Under the pieces are notes generated by a model, which saw nothing but the letters and a program-made list of their open reading frames with translations, did no database searches and had not been told where the DNA came from. Source: an uncultured Brachyspira sp. (GTDB taxonomy: Bacteria; Spirochaetota; Brachyspiria; Brachyspirales; Brachyspiraceae). From it: a stretch of DNA of 53,855 nucleotides. Each line of letters opens with the position of its first letter. Within the stretch, counting starts at the first letter, position 1. Where the stretch lies: assembly GCF_934747485.1 (NCBI RefSeq), contig NZ_CAKVGN010000012.1:1-53855 (forward strand), given 5' to 3'. A program made the position numbers and the translations under genes. Below, piece after piece: positions 1-9,205 of this stretch.

Positions 1-95
1 TTTAGTTAATTAAATTATAAGGAATACCTGCTTTTTTTAAACTAAAAAACGTGCAATATGTATGGCTCCTAAACAACAAATATATAAAAAAAGTA

Positions 96-124
96 TTGAC
101 ATTTAAATGCACTTATGTTATAAT
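96..124 (+). promoter_or_regulatory. sigma70-type promoter of tRNA-Gly
   Basis: TTGACA (96-101), a 17-bp spacer and a perfect TATAAT (119-124). Transcription would start near 131, about 10 bases before the tRNA. No separate promoter is evident for tig, so this one may also serve that gene by read-through. Confidence 0.85.
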
Positions 125-140
125 ACTTAACAAGTCTAAT

Positions 141-213
141 GCGGGAATAACTCAGTTGGTAGAGTTTCTGCTTGCCATGCAGACTGTCGCGGGTTCGAGT
201 CCCGTTTCCCGCT
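141..213 (+). tRNA. tRNA-Gly (GCC anticodon)
   Basis: This 73-base gene folds as a standard cloverleaf. The acceptor stem pairs 141-147 with 206-212 perfectly, with U at the discriminator position (213). The anticodon loop reads TTGCCAT, giving anticodon GCC for glycine GGC/GGU codons. The T arm carries the usual GGTTCGAGTCC core. The 3' CCA is not encoded and must be added after transcription. The gene lies directly behind a consensus promoter and is followed 9 bases later by a hairpin terminator. Confidence 0.96.
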
Positions 214-221
214 CATCAGAT

Positions 222-258
222 AACCCTCGATAGAATTATTTCTGTTGAGGGTTTTTTT
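222..258 (+). terminator. intrinsic terminator after tRNA-Gly
   Basis: AACCCTC (222-228) pairs with GAGGGTT (247-253). The stem extends imperfectly inward and is followed by a run of T. It sits between the tRNA and tig, so tig expression either depends on read-through or on a weak promoter in the 28 bases before its start. Confidence 0.85.
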
Positions 259-285
259 AATTTTTTACATAAAGGTTGTATATCA

Positions 286-1596
286 ATGGACATTAAAGAT
301 TTTAACTTCGAAACTTCTACAGGTGATAAGGATTTAGTTACTCTAAAAGTTGTTGTTTCTAAAGATGCTTATAATAAAGAATTAGAAAAACAAATTGAAT
401 ACTATAAACCTAAAGTTAATATTAAAGGTTTTAGAATTGGACATGCTCCTAACAATATTATACTTTCAAGATATAAAGATGGTTTAGAATCAGCTACTAA
501 TGAAGTGATGATAGAAAATGTTTGGAATACTTACAGCGATGAAAAAAATGCTAAATGTATTGCTACTCCTAAATTATCTTATTTAGAAAATAAAGATGAT
601 GGTCTTCATCTTACTTATGAATATTATCCGCTTCCTGATATTACTTTGCCTGAACTTTCATCTATTACTCTCGAAAAAAATAAATATGATGTTGATGACG
701 AGGCTGTTGAAAAAGCATATAAATTATCTTTACAGAGATTTTCTCCTTTTGAAGAGAGCGAATTAAAATCTGAGCTTGGCGATAAAGTATATGTAAAAAT
801 TGAGTTTGATGATGAAGAAAACAAAAAATATAATAAAGAATTAACTGTTATAGCTACAGATAATGAAAATGAAACTATATTTGCTAAAAATGCTGTAGAT
901 GTTAAAAAAGGTGATAAAAAGCTTTTAACTACTTATGTTAATGACAGAGAAGCTACTTTCATTATGGAAGTGTTAAAAGTAGAAAAGCCGAATATTAAAG
1001 ATGACTCTAAAGAAGAGGAAGTAAAAAAAGTAAAAGAGGGCTTAAAAGAGCATTTAGCTAAAAGAGCAGAAGCAAGAGCAGATTCTGAACTTATAAATGA
1101 TGCTATATTTAATAAAATGTTAGAACTTGTAAAAGTAGATATACCTAAAGGCTATTATGAAATGGAATTAAATAGGTCTTTAGAAGACTTTGAAAGACAA
1201 GTTTCTGGAAATGGAATGACTAAAACAGATTTCTTCATTTCTGTTGGAAAAAAAGAAGAAGATATCAAAAAAGAATATGAAGAGAATGTTAAAAAACAAA
1301 TTAGTTTTGATTTGATTATGGCTAAGTTTGCTGATGTTTATAAAGATTCTCTTAACATAAATGAAGATAAAGCTAAAGAATATGCTAACAGACTTTATCA
1401 ATATCAAAGCTATTTAGGATTATCAAAAAGACCTAAAGAAGAGCAGCAAGAGATTATTAACCATATAATGAAAGAGGCAGAAAATAGAGCTGTATCAGAG
1501 GCTATATTAGATTATATAAAAGGTCATATTAATATTACAGAAAAAGATGCTGGAAGATTTGTTGCTAATGAAAATGATCTTTGGGCTGGATATTAA
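286..1596 (+). CDS. tig: trigger factor, ribosome-associated chaperone
   Basis: A 436-residue protein of the length expected for trigger factor. It binds the ribosome near the peptide exit and shields nascent chains. The N-terminal ribosome-binding signature is present (G48-F-R-x-G-x-x-P, reading GFRIGHAP), followed by a diverged PPIase-like region and a long, charged helical C-terminal domain. The reading frame is open further upstream through the tRNA, but the ATG at 286 has an AAAGG-type ribosome site just before it and starts the conserved domain. clpP follows 29 bases later on the same strand, the classic tig-clpP arrangement. The C-terminus is diverged, as is common in this family. Confidence 0.95.
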   Translation: MDIKDFNFETSTGDKDLVTLKVVVSKDAYNKELEKQIEYYKPKVNIKGFRIGHAPNNIILSRYKDGLESATNEVMIENVWNTYSDEKNAKCIATPKLSYLENKDDGLHLTYEYYPLPDITLPELSSITLEKNKYDVDDEAVEKAYKLSLQRFSPFEESELKSELGDKVYVKIEFDDEENKKYNKELTVIATDNENETIFAKNAVDVKKGDKKLLTTYVNDREATFIMEVLKVEKPNIKDDSKEEEVKKVKEGLKEHLAKRAEARADSELINDAIFNKMLELVKVDIPKGYYEMELNRSLEDFERQVSGNGMTKTDFFISVGKKEEDIKKEYEENVKKQISFDLIMAKFADVYKDSLNINEDKAKEYANRLYQYQSYLGLSKRPKEEQQEIINHIMKEAENRAVSEAILDYIKGHINITEKDAGRFVANENDLWAGY

Positions 1597-1625
1597 TTTT
1601 AGAGAATTGTAATAAAGGGTTTATG

Positions 1626-2255
1626 ATGTACAAATTTGACAGAGTTGACAAAAAATATATAGAAAAAAGTTATATGACTATACCTTATGTTATAGAGCAG
1701 ACAAGCAGAGGCGAACGTTCTTATGACATTTATTCAAGACTTTTGAAAGATAGAATCATATTTTTGGGCGGTGAGATTAATGATGATGTTGCTAATGTTG
1801 TAATAGCACAATTATTATTCTTAGAATCTGCTGACCCTGAAAAAGATATTTCTTTATATATAAACAGTCCCGGAGGAGTTGTTACTGCTGCTTTGGGTAT
1901 GTATGATACTATGCAATATGTAAAACCTGATGTTGCTACTTTATGTGTTGGTCAGGCAGCTTCTGCAGGTGCATTGCTTCTTGCAGGCGGTGCAAGCGGT
2001 AAGAGATTTGCTACTGTAAACTCAAGAATCATGATACACCAACCTTCAGGCGGCTCAAGAGGTATGGTTACTGATATGGAAATACAATTAAGAGAAACTA
2101 TCAGATTAAAAGCTATATTAAATGATATATTTGTAAAACATACTGGTCAGGAACTTAAAAAACTTGAAGCTGATATGGATAGAGATTATTTTATGAGTGC
2201 TGAAGAGGCTAAAGAATACGGCATCATAGATAAAGTTTTCTCAAGCAGAGAATAA
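1626..2255 (+). CDS. clpP: ATP-dependent Clp protease proteolytic subunit
   Basis: The 209-residue serine peptidase of the Clp machine, which degrades unfolded or tagged proteins together with a Clp ATPase. The catalytic triad is visible: Ser113 in GQAASAGA, His138 in MIHQP and Asp187 in DRDYFM, with the same spacing as the E. coli enzyme. AAAGGG at 1614-1619 precedes two consecutive ATGs (1623 and 1626). I take 1626 for better spacing, and 1623 would add one Met. It follows tig closely and is probably co-transcribed with it. No ClpX gene follows: the next gene is on the opposite strand. Confidence 0.96.
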   Translation: MYKFDRVDKKYIEKSYMTIPYVIEQTSRGERSYDIYSRLLKDRIIFLGGEINDDVANVVIAQLLFLESADPEKDISLYINSPGGVVTAALGMYDTMQYVKPDVATLCVGQAASAGALLLAGGASGKRFATVNSRIMIHQPSGGSRGMVTDMEIQLRETIRLKAILNDIFVKHTGQELKKLEADMDRDYFMSAEEAKEYGIIDKVFSSRE

Positions 2256-2409
2256 TAATTATTTTATTATAAATACGGTAAATTATTTTTTATTATAAAA
2301 TTTTTTTGATGATATCGTTATTTTTTAATAATAAATGAAAAGCATATAAAATACATTTATTGTTAATAAAATAATTTCAAGTATTAGTAATTTAAATTAT
2401 ACTTATTTG

Positions 2410-2877
2410 TTATATATCAAATAGTCTAATATCTGTTATATTAAAATTAGTATTTTTTTCTAAGTATTTAGCCTCTACAGGTGCATCATCATTTAAATGC
2501 GGGTATAATTCCGGTAATTTACCATGTAATTGTAAATATTTTAAATAAAATATGATTTTGTCTCTTTTAGCTTTACCTCCAAGGTCGTTTTCTATTTTAT
2601 AAAATGTTAAACTGTCTAAATTATTATCTAAATCATATTTATCAAAATATTCAAAAAAATAATTTGAATCATCTCTTCCGCAGCCAGTATATACATCATC
2701 ATCAAACTCATCAAATATTGAATAATTATCTATATCTAAAGATGGATATATTCTACAATTTAAAGCATATGCAAAAGCTTTATATTGTTCCCATAGTTTT
2801 GGATTATTATTACATAGATATATTATAGACTGCAATCCTTGTAATCTATAAATCTCATACAATATTTTTTTATTCAT
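2410..2877 (-). CDS. hypothetical protein, 155 aa
   Basis: I do not recognise this family. The 155-residue protein has no signal peptide or membrane segment and is probably cytoplasmic and acidic. It has an N-terminal helical stretch (about 1-45), an Asp-rich middle (about 48-85) and a Leu/Tyr-rich helical C-terminal part. The start is well supported by a strong GGAGGGG ribosome site 6 bases before the ATG. It faces away from the DUF4241 gene across a 291-base spacer and ends tail-to-tail with clpP. DUF4241 proteins are often found near other small uncharacterised proteins, but nothing here assigns a function. Confidence 0.7.
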   Translation of the reverse strand: MNKKILYEIYRLQGLQSIIYLCNNNPKLWEQYKAFAYALNCRIYPSLDIDNYSIFDEFDDDVYTGCGRDDSNYFFEYFDKYDLDNNLDSLTFYKIENDLGGKAKRDKIIFYLKYLQLHGKLPELYPHLNDDAPVEAKYLEKNTNFNITDIRLFDI

Positions 2878-3067
2878 TATTTAGCCCCTCCTTTCATATT
2901 TATTAAAATCATACTTTATTAATTATATTAAAAATACATAGTATTAATATATGCTTTTCTTTTGATATGATAGTATATATTGAAAAAACTTCAACTTTAC
3001 TAAAAAATTCAGTGGTATAAAAATATCATACATATAGCTATATGAGGTATATTATAATTAAATTTGT

Positions 3068-3095
3068 TGACTTTTTTACTTATTGCTATAAAATA
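3068..3095 (+). promoter_or_regulatory. probable promoter of the DUF4241 gene
   Basis: TTGACT (3068-3073), a 16-bp spacer and TAAAAT (3090-3095), about 75 bases before the ATG at 3169. A 14-bp perfect palindrome (CATATAGCTATATG, 3031-3044) lies just upstream of the -35 and could be a regulator site. That is only a possibility. Confidence 0.5.
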
Positions 3096-3168
3096 ATATG
3101 GAACTATATTTTAATATACCTACCAAATCCATTTATTTTATATAGGATTATTTTTTATAGAGGACAAT

Positions 3169-3888
3169 ATGCAAGTTTCTAAAGAGTGGCTTGAAAAATA
3201 TTCTGCAATAAAATATATGCTGAAATCACAAGATAATTTAGAAGAAGCATTTACAAAAAAAGAAATAAATAACTCAAAATTAGAAGTTATAGATTTGGGT
3301 GAAGTGAACATAGAAAGCGGAAAAATTGTTGTATGTGATCCTTTAGCTTATTTAGATGAAGAGTCTCTATCCTTTATACAAGAAATTAAGCCAAATAAAT
3401 ATAAAGTACTTGCCGGTGTTTTGGAAGATGAAGAGAGATATGCTATTGTGAAGCTTCAAATATCTGATAATACACCTAAGTATTATGATTTGGCATTGAC
3501 TGGCGTAGAGGAATTAGATGATGTAGAAGACGGAGATTTTTTTGGTTTTCCTGTAGATGCTGGTATGGCTTGTATATGCGATTATAATGCTCTTAATGAT
3601 TTTATAAAATTTGAAGATAAATTAATAGAATCAAAAGGAGATAATTATAATAGATATGATGATTTGTTTGCAAAGCTATTAGAAGATAATGCTAAAAAAT
3701 ATCCAAAATATCAAAGTGAATATGGTGATTGGCTTAATTTTGATATACCGGATAGTAAATATAATATAGTTTTATTTCAAAGCGGATATGGCGATGGATT
3801 TTATCCTACATATTTTGCTTATGATGATAAATACGAAATTTGTGCTTTATACATTGTTTTTATAGATTTGTTTGCTGATGATGATTAA
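3169..3888 (+). CDS. DUF4241 domain protein
   Basis: A 239-residue soluble protein that matches my recollection of the DUF4241 family across its length. The family marks are SGKIVVCDPLAYLD near residue 45, a middle VDAGMACICD segment, and a C-terminal block where NIVLFQSGYGDGFYPTYF corresponds to the family's conserved S-G-x-G-D-G-x-Y-P stretch. Function is unknown to me; distribution in accessory regions has led to suggestions of toxin-immunity roles, which I cannot confirm here. The ATG is preceded by AGAGGAC. The upstream gene is divergent and the next gene follows after 62 bases. Confidence 0.8.
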   Translation: MQVSKEWLEKYSAIKYMLKSQDNLEEAFTKKEINNSKLEVIDLGEVNIESGKIVVCDPLAYLDEESLSFIQEIKPNKYKVLAGVLEDEERYAIVKLQISDNTPKYYDLALTGVEELDDVEDGDFFGFPVDAGMACICDYNALNDFIKFEDKLIESKGDNYNRYDDLFAKLLEDNAKKYPKYQSEYGDWLNFDIPDSKYNIVLFQSGYGDGFYPTYFAYDDKYEICALYIVFIDLFADDD

Positions 3889-3950
3889 TGATTTTTAAAA
3901 TCTTATATAAATATTTTATTTAATAAAAAATATTGGGAGTATATAGAGTA

Positions 3951-5468
3951 ATGAATGTTTTGGATTATATAAAATACAATTTTTTTAATATAAGAACTCC
4001 AAGTTTAGTTGAAAAGGTTCGTTTGCAGGAATATGCTAATAGAATATCAAATAGTAAGTATCATTTCGTAGATTTAAAAACAGGGGCTTTAACAGATACT
4101 CTTGCTAAATTTATTTTTGATATGTATAAGGTAATCGGTCCCTTATTATATCCATTAAAAGAAGAGTTTATTATCAAAGACGGCAAACAGTTTTCATATT
4201 ATTTAATAGAGGTATCATTTAACGAAGAGATGAAAAACCTGTATCTCACGCTTAACAAAGAATATATGACAGAGAAACTCAATAGCGGAGAAAAAATCAA
4301 TAATGTATTTAATGATGTTAAAAATAATTTTAGTAAGTTCAAAAAATTTATCAGCAGCGATAATGGAAGAGAAATAAATTTAACATTTAATTTACTTAAA
4401 GATTTTGCAGCTATATCAAATTTTGACTTCTTTTTATTTTTAAGAGCTTTTTGTCCTTCTTTTGTAGACGGGGCATATAATTCTAACCCTACATTTAAAA
4501 GCACATCTAATGTACAAGTTGTAGATGATTTAATAAGATTAGATGAAGCTATAAAAAGCATAGTAATAAGAAAAGAATTGGCTAGTGCTTTGAAAATTTT
4601 TCAAAAATATAGCGGTATGCCTGAGATAGATGAAAATAATTTAAAATCATTTTTGGCCAGAGTGAAATATTTACAGACACCGAATTTATTAAGTGATATT
4701 ATTATTTATCTATTGAAGGATTTTACATATAAGTCTCCTACAAACTCATCTAATGTGAACATCTTTGTAAACTATATCACAGACTGTACAAACAATTTGA
4801 AAAAAGATATGAATGAAATAGTATCTGAAATAAAATTTAATAAAATTAACACTATGAGAGAAAAAACTTTCAGCGGAATTGAAATAATGAAGATGAGTAA
4901 CATTAATGATGATAAAAATGAACTTTTAGAAAAATATGAATGTACTACTTTCACTTGTGTAGAGCCTTTAGAATATATAAAAACTTTTGTTGTAGAAATA
5001 TTTGATATAAAATACAAAGTCCCTTTAAATGATATGTTTTTAGGAGTAGATTTCGCTAGTAAAGAGAGAAACTCTATGGGGCTTGATGCATTTTATACTT
5101 TAAATGATTCTAATACGGAAATTGTTAATTTTGATGCACAATTAAGTCCTGAATCTGAAAACTTTAAAAGGTTTAAAGGTTGGACTATTACAAAAAATAA
5201 AGCCCTAACAAGCAGAGATTTAATAGAAGCTATGGTTAAAAAATTAGATGAAGATGGAAATAAAATAATTATTAATGCTTATAACTCTGTGTTAGATTTA
5301 ACAAGTATAGTAAAGAATGTTATAGAAGATTATAATAACGGTACTAAAAATGAGATTTTAAATGCTAATAAAATACCTTCACTCGAGAGATTTAATTTGA
5401 AAATAGCAAAAGAGATGCTTGATGATTTTGAAAACTTTATATCACTATTAAAAAACTTTGTAAGGTAA
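3951..5468 (+). CDS. uncharacterised 505-aa protein, first gene of an envelope operon
   Basis: A large cytoplasmic-looking protein without signal peptide or clear membrane span. It begins MNVLDYIKYNFFNIRTPS and is rich in Lys, Asn and hydrophobic residues in a helical pattern. It resembles a spirochaete-restricted family of unknown function (possibly DUF5312, not verified). The frame extends to a TTG at 3933, but the ATG at 3951 is preferred, with GGGAG at 3935-3939 and GAG at 3945-3947 upstream. It is followed after 22 bases by a flippase-like membrane protein and then a GT8 glycosyltransferase, so a role in envelope glycan assembly is an inference from context only. Confidence 0.75.
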   Translation: MNVLDYIKYNFFNIRTPSLVEKVRLQEYANRISNSKYHFVDLKTGALTDTLAKFIFDMYKVIGPLLYPLKEEFIIKDGKQFSYYLIEVSFNEEMKNLYLTLNKEYMTEKLNSGEKINNVFNDVKNNFSKFKKFISSDNGREINLTFNLLKDFAAISNFDFFLFLRAFCPSFVDGAYNSNPTFKSTSNVQVVDDLIRLDEAIKSIVIRKELASALKIFQKYSGMPEIDENNLKSFLARVKYLQTPNLLSDIIIYLLKDFTYKSPTNSSNVNIFVNYITDCTNNLKKDMNEIVSEIKFNKINTMREKTFSGIEIMKMSNINDDKNELLEKYECTTFTCVEPLEYIKTFVVEIFDIKYKVPLNDMFLGVDFASKERNSMGLDAFYTLNDSNTEIVNFDAQLSPESENFKRFKGWTITKNKALTSRDLIEAMVKKLDEDGNKIIINAYNSVLDLTSIVKNVIEDYNNGTKNEILNANKIPSLERFNLKIAKEMLDDFENFISLLKNFVR

Positions 5469-5490
5469 TAATAAAATTTAGAGAGTTCGT

Positions 5491-6483
5491 ATGTATAAAA
5501 AATATAAAACCGCTATTAACATCACTATAGGTATAATTATAAGTATTATCTGTTTATACTTTGCTTTTAGAGGCATTGATATAAAGGGTTCTATTGAAGT
5601 AGTAAAAAATATTAATGTAACATATTTTATTATATCTTTAATACTTAGTGTAGCAATAATAGCATTAAGAGGCTTAAGGTGGGAATGTTTTATACCTTTA
5701 AAAAAAACTATTAAAAAAAGAACTGTGGTAATGGCTACATATATAGGTTTTATGGCTAATAATATACTTCCTGCTAAGCTTGGAGAAGTAGCACGTGCTT
5801 ATATATTAGGAGTCAAAGAAGATGTGAGTAAATCTGCTTTAATAGCTTCAGTTGTTACAGAAAGATTATTTGATGTTATTACTGGAGGAGTTATACTTAC
5901 TATTTCTGTGGCATTTATTCCAAATCTTCCTAAAACTGTTACTTATGCTGCGATTGCTTTATTTGTTGTATCAATTGTTGGTTTTTTGGTATTAATGTTT
6001 TTAGTGTGGCAGAAAGAGTTTGCTCATAAGGTTTTTCATAAAGTGTTTGGAATACTTCCGCAAAAAATTGGCTCAAAGTTAATAGAGTTCTCTTGCAATT
6101 TTATTGACGGCATAGGTTTTAAAAATGATGCTAAACATATATTTTTAATATTTCTATATACAATTCTTTATCTCATAGGTCAAATACTTACTATAAGTTT
6201 TCTTTTAGAGGCTTTTAATATAAAATCTTCACCAATTATAGCATTATATGTATTTGCTATGGGAGGTTTTGGATTTGCTGTACCTTCTGCTCCTTCTGGA
6301 ATAGGACCTTTTGAATGGGCTATTATTTTTGGTCTTTCTTTAATAGGTGTTGAAAAGACAATAGCTGCTCCTTATGCTTTAGTTTATCATATTATGGGTA
6401 TTATTCCTGTTACTGTAATTGGATTTATATTCTTGTTTATTATGGGCATAAACTTGAAAGAGGCTACATCACAAAAACAATGA
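5491..6483 (+). CDS. flippase-like integral membrane protein (UPF0104/LPG-synthase TM family)
   Basis: A 330-residue polytopic membrane protein with about eight hydrophobic segments. Conserved marks of the YbhN/UPF0104 family (lysyl-phosphatidylglycerol-synthase transmembrane region) are present: LRGLRWECF near residue 60, NNILPAKLGEVARAY near 85-100, the SVVTERLFDV segment near 112-122, and SAPSGIGPFEW near 270. Members of this superfamily are thought to move lipids or polyprenyl-linked sugars across membranes. There is no synthase domain, so lysyl transfer is unlikely. It sits 22 bases after the upstream gene and 19 before a glycosyltransferase, consistent with one operon. Confidence 0.85.
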   Translation: MYKKYKTAINITIGIIISIICLYFAFRGIDIKGSIEVVKNINVTYFIISLILSVAIIALRGLRWECFIPLKKTIKKRTVVMATYIGFMANNILPAKLGEVARAYILGVKEDVSKSALIASVVTERLFDVITGGVILTISVAFIPNLPKTVTYAAIALFVVSIVGFLVLMFLVWQKEFAHKVFHKVFGILPQKIGSKLIEFSCNFIDGIGFKNDAKHIFLIFLYTILYLIGQILTISFLLEAFNIKSSPIIALYVFAMGGFGFAVPSAPSGIGPFEWAIIFGLSLIGVEKTIAAPYALVYHIMGIIPVTVIGFIFLFIMGINLKEATSQKQ

Positions 6484-6502
6484 TTGTTTTAAAAGGATTG
6501 AT

Positions 6503-7459
6503 ATGAAAGAATATAATATATGCTTTTCTTCTGATGACAAATTTGTTCGATATATGGAGGCATTGATTGTTTCTATATTAAGAAATTCTTTAGATGATGA
6601 AAAATTTACTTTTCATGTAATAACATCATATATATCAGATGATAATAAATTGAGATTGGATTATCTAAAACAAATAAAAAAATTTGATATATATTATTAT
6701 AATGCTGTAAATATCGATAAATATAATAAATGGTTTCAAGAAAAAACGGATAGAAAATGGTCTGTTGAAATATTTTTTAAATTAGATATACCTATCTTAT
6801 TATCCCATTTAGATAAAGTATTGTTTTTAGACTGTGATATGATAGTACTTGACAGTTTAAGAGAACTATTTGAAACAGATTTAAATAATTTTTATGTTGG
6901 GGCAGTTGAAGATAAATATTTTAATAATTCACATTTAAAAAAAATAGGTTTAGATACATCTCATAAATATTTTAATGTTGGATTATTACTAATTAATATA
7001 AAAGAGTTTAATTCTAATAATTTATATGACAAAATAGATTCATATGTAAATAATAGTAATAAGTTATATTTTCCTGAACAAGATATATTAAATTTTATCT
7101 TTCACGGAAAAACTAAATATTTTGATTACAAATATAATTTTACTTCAGCAATAGCTAAAAAACATAACAATATAGAAAATGTTATAATTCCGCATTATAC
7201 TTTAGTAAAACCGCTGTATCATAATACGCCAATAGTTAAAAATAGATTCTATTATTCATTTTGGAAATATTTTGTAGAAACTAAAAGCTTTAAAGATGAA
7301 AGTCTCAAATATGCTACTATATTAATTAATCAAAATGATTCTAAAATAACAAAACATAATAAACTTATAGATAAATTATCTTGGTGGATACCTTCCAAAA
7401 ATATGAGGAATGATTTTAAAATAAAAAATAAAATAGATATAAAAGAGAAGTTTGAATAG
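6503..7459 (+). CDS. glycosyltransferase family 8 protein
   Basis: A 318-residue GT-A fold enzyme expected to transfer hexose from a nucleotide-sugar. The N-terminus (YNICFSSDDKFVRYMEALIVS) is typical of GT8. The metal and nucleotide binding DxD motif is D110-C-D112 in LFLDCDMIVLD, followed by the family's FNVGLLLINI stretch near 157-166. The C-terminal HYTLVKP (H231 to P237) corresponds to the second metal ligand region. An AAAAGGA ribosome site lies 7-8 bases before the ATG. Being last of three same-strand genes with a flippase-like protein, it probably decorates lipid-linked or surface glycans. The acceptor is unknown. Confidence 0.9.
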   Translation: MKEYNICFSSDDKFVRYMEALIVSILRNSLDDEKFTFHVITSYISDDNKLRLDYLKQIKKFDIYYYNAVNIDKYNKWFQEKTDRKWSVEIFFKLDIPILLSHLDKVLFLDCDMIVLDSLRELFETDLNNFYVGAVEDKYFNNSHLKKIGLDTSHKYFNVGLLLINIKEFNSNNLYDKIDSYVNNSNKLYFPEQDILNFIFHGKTKYFDYKYNFTSAIAKKHNNIENVIIPHYTLVKPLYHNTPIVKNRFYYSFWKYFVETKSFKDESLKYATILINQNDSKITKHNKLIDKLSWWIPSKNMRNDFKIKNKIDIKEKFE

Positions 7460-7756
7460 TATTAAAATACATCAAAAAATATAAAAAAATATAAGATATA
7501 ATCATCGCTTATTATAGTTTATATTAATTATATTCAAAAATAATATCTTGAAATATTTATTGTATATATAACTTATTTTTCTTTATATATTTTGAAAATA
7601 TAAGAAATAATTTTAAGATTGAGTATAAACAAGAAACAAATTATTTTAATTATATATAATTTAGTTATATTTTTATCTTATTTAAGATAATTATTAGAGA
7701 TACAATATTTATACATTAAATTTTTTAAAAAATGTATGTACTTAATTATAATATAA
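7460..7756. other. AT-rich intergenic stretch with no gene
   Basis: About 300 bases of A/T-dominated sequence between the GT8 gene and the alcohol dehydrogenase promoter. I see no ORF with a ribosome site, no clear terminator with a GC stem and no RNA gene. Confidence 0.6.
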
Positions 7757-7784
7757 TTGACAAGTTTTCTATAAATGTTATAAT
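7757..7784 (+). promoter_or_regulatory. consensus promoter of the alcohol dehydrogenase gene
   Basis: Perfect TTGACA (7757-7762), a 16-bp spacer and perfect TATAAT (7779-7784). This suggests strong constitutive expression. Confidence 0.88.
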
Positions 7785-7819
7785 TTGGTACAATAAAAAC
7801 ATATTTTAGGAGATTAAAG

Positions 7820-8989
7820 ATGTCAAGATTTACAATTCCTAGAGATTTATACTATGGCGACAATGCTATGGAAGAATTAAAAAACTTAAAAGGTTACAAA
7901 AAAGCTATAATTGTTACAGGCGGTTCATCTATGAAAAGAGGTGGATTTCTTGATAAATGTGAGAAGATATTAAAAGACACTGGTTTAGAAGTTAAAATTT
8001 TTGATGGTGTTGAGCCAGACCCTTCTATAGAAACAGTTTATAAAGGTGCTGAGGCTATGAGAGAATTTAATCCTGATGTAATAGTTGCATTAGGAGGCGG
8101 TTCTGCACTTGATGCTGCTAAGGCTATGTGGGTTTTCTATGAATATCCTGAGAAGAAATTCGATGATATTAAAACTCCTTTCACTATGCCTAAACTTAGA
8201 AAGAAAGCAATATTTGCAGCTATTCCTTCTACAAGCGGTACAGCTTCAGAAGTTACAGCTTTCTCAGTTATCACAGACTATTCTACTAACATTAAATACC
8301 CTTTAGCAGACTTTGAAATTACTCCAGACATTGCTATACTTGATTATTCAATACCAATGACAATGCCTGAAACAGTTTCTGCTGACACTGGTATGGACGC
8401 TTTAACTCACTCTATAGAAGCTTATGTAGCAGGACTTAGAACTGATATAACTGATGCTCTAGCTATGAAAGCAATTGACATGATTGTTCATAATATAGAA
8501 AAAGCTGTTAAAGGAGATAAAGAAGGAAGGGCTAAATTACATGTTGCTCAATGTTTAGCTGGTATGTCTTTCTCTAATGCTTTACTTGGTATAGTACATA
8601 GTTTAGCTCACAAAACAGGTGCTGAGTTCCACATCACACATGGCAGATGTAATGCTATACTTCTTCCTTATGTTATAGAGTATAATTCAAAAGTTTGTGC
8701 TAACAGATTTGCTGATATAGCTAGAATGCTTAAACTTTCTGGAAATACTGATGCAGAACTTACTGCTGCTTTGGTAAATAAAGTTAAAGAATTGAATGTT
8801 AAATTAGGCATTAAACAAACTTATAAAGACAACGGCGTAGCTGAAGACCATTTCAAACAAAAATGTGATGATATAGCTAAAAATGCTGTTGCTGACCCTT
8901 GTACAGGTTCTAACCCAAGAGAGACAGATGTTGCTAATATGAAAAAAGTATTAGAAGCTGCTTATTATGGTAATGCTGTTAACTTTTAA
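7820..8989 (+). CDS. iron-containing alcohol dehydrogenase
   Basis: A 389-residue group III (iron-dependent) alcohol dehydrogenase that reduces aldehydes or oxidises alcohols with NAD(P)H. The nucleotide-binding GGGSALDAAK lies at 92-101 and PSTSGTASEVT at 136-146. Metal ligands fit Asp193 and His197 (GMDALTHSIEAY), His260 (GIVHSLAH) and His274 (HITHGRCNA). AGGAG precedes the ATG by about 7 bases. With a consensus promoter and its own terminator it is a single-gene unit, probably highly expressed in fermentation to regenerate NAD+. Substrate (ethanol, butanol, 1,3-propanediol) cannot be told from sequence. It lacks the aldehyde dehydrogenase half of AdhE. Confidence 0.94.
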   Translation: MSRFTIPRDLYYGDNAMEELKNLKGYKKAIIVTGGSSMKRGGFLDKCEKILKDTGLEVKIFDGVEPDPSIETVYKGAEAMREFNPDVIVALGGGSALDAAKAMWVFYEYPEKKFDDIKTPFTMPKLRKKAIFAAIPSTSGTASEVTAFSVITDYSTNIKYPLADFEITPDIAILDYSIPMTMPETVSADTGMDALTHSIEAYVAGLRTDITDALAMKAIDMIVHNIEKAVKGDKEGRAKLHVAQCLAGMSFSNALLGIVHSLAHKTGAEFHITHGRCNAILLPYVIEYNSKVCANRFADIARMLKLSGNTDAELTAALVNKVKELNVKLGIKQTYKDNGVAEDHFKQKCDDIAKNAVADPCTGSNPRETDVANMKKVLEAAYYGNAVNF

Positions 8990-9013
8990 TTAATATATTT
9001 TAATCATAGTTTT

Positions 9014-9048
9014 CCCCGAGTATTATTTATATAATACTTGGGGTTTTT
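9014..9048 (+). terminator. intrinsic terminator of the alcohol dehydrogenase gene
   Basis: A 13-bp stem with one wobble, 9014-9026 against 9031-9043, with a TTAT loop and a following T run. Confidence 0.93.
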
Positions 9049-9146
9049 ATATGATTAAAATAACCATATTAGTTTGTTATATTATGAATAAAATAATAAT
9101 ATTAGAAAAGTTTATATATAATAGTATGCAATTTATAAAAAATGAC

Positions 9147-9174
9147 TTGACAAAAAAAAGTATTGTATTATGAT
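9147..9174 (+). promoter_or_regulatory. promoter of the Asp-rich protein gene
   Basis: TTGACA (9147-9152), a 16-bp spacer and TATGAT (9169-9174), close to consensus. Confidence 0.82.
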
Positions 9175-9205
9175 AGCCTTAAAATTACGATAAAATGGAG
9201 TAAAT

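Noticed and set aside
51..233. ORF running through the tRNA gene
   Set aside because: It overlaps the promoter and the complete tRNA-Gly and has no coding support.
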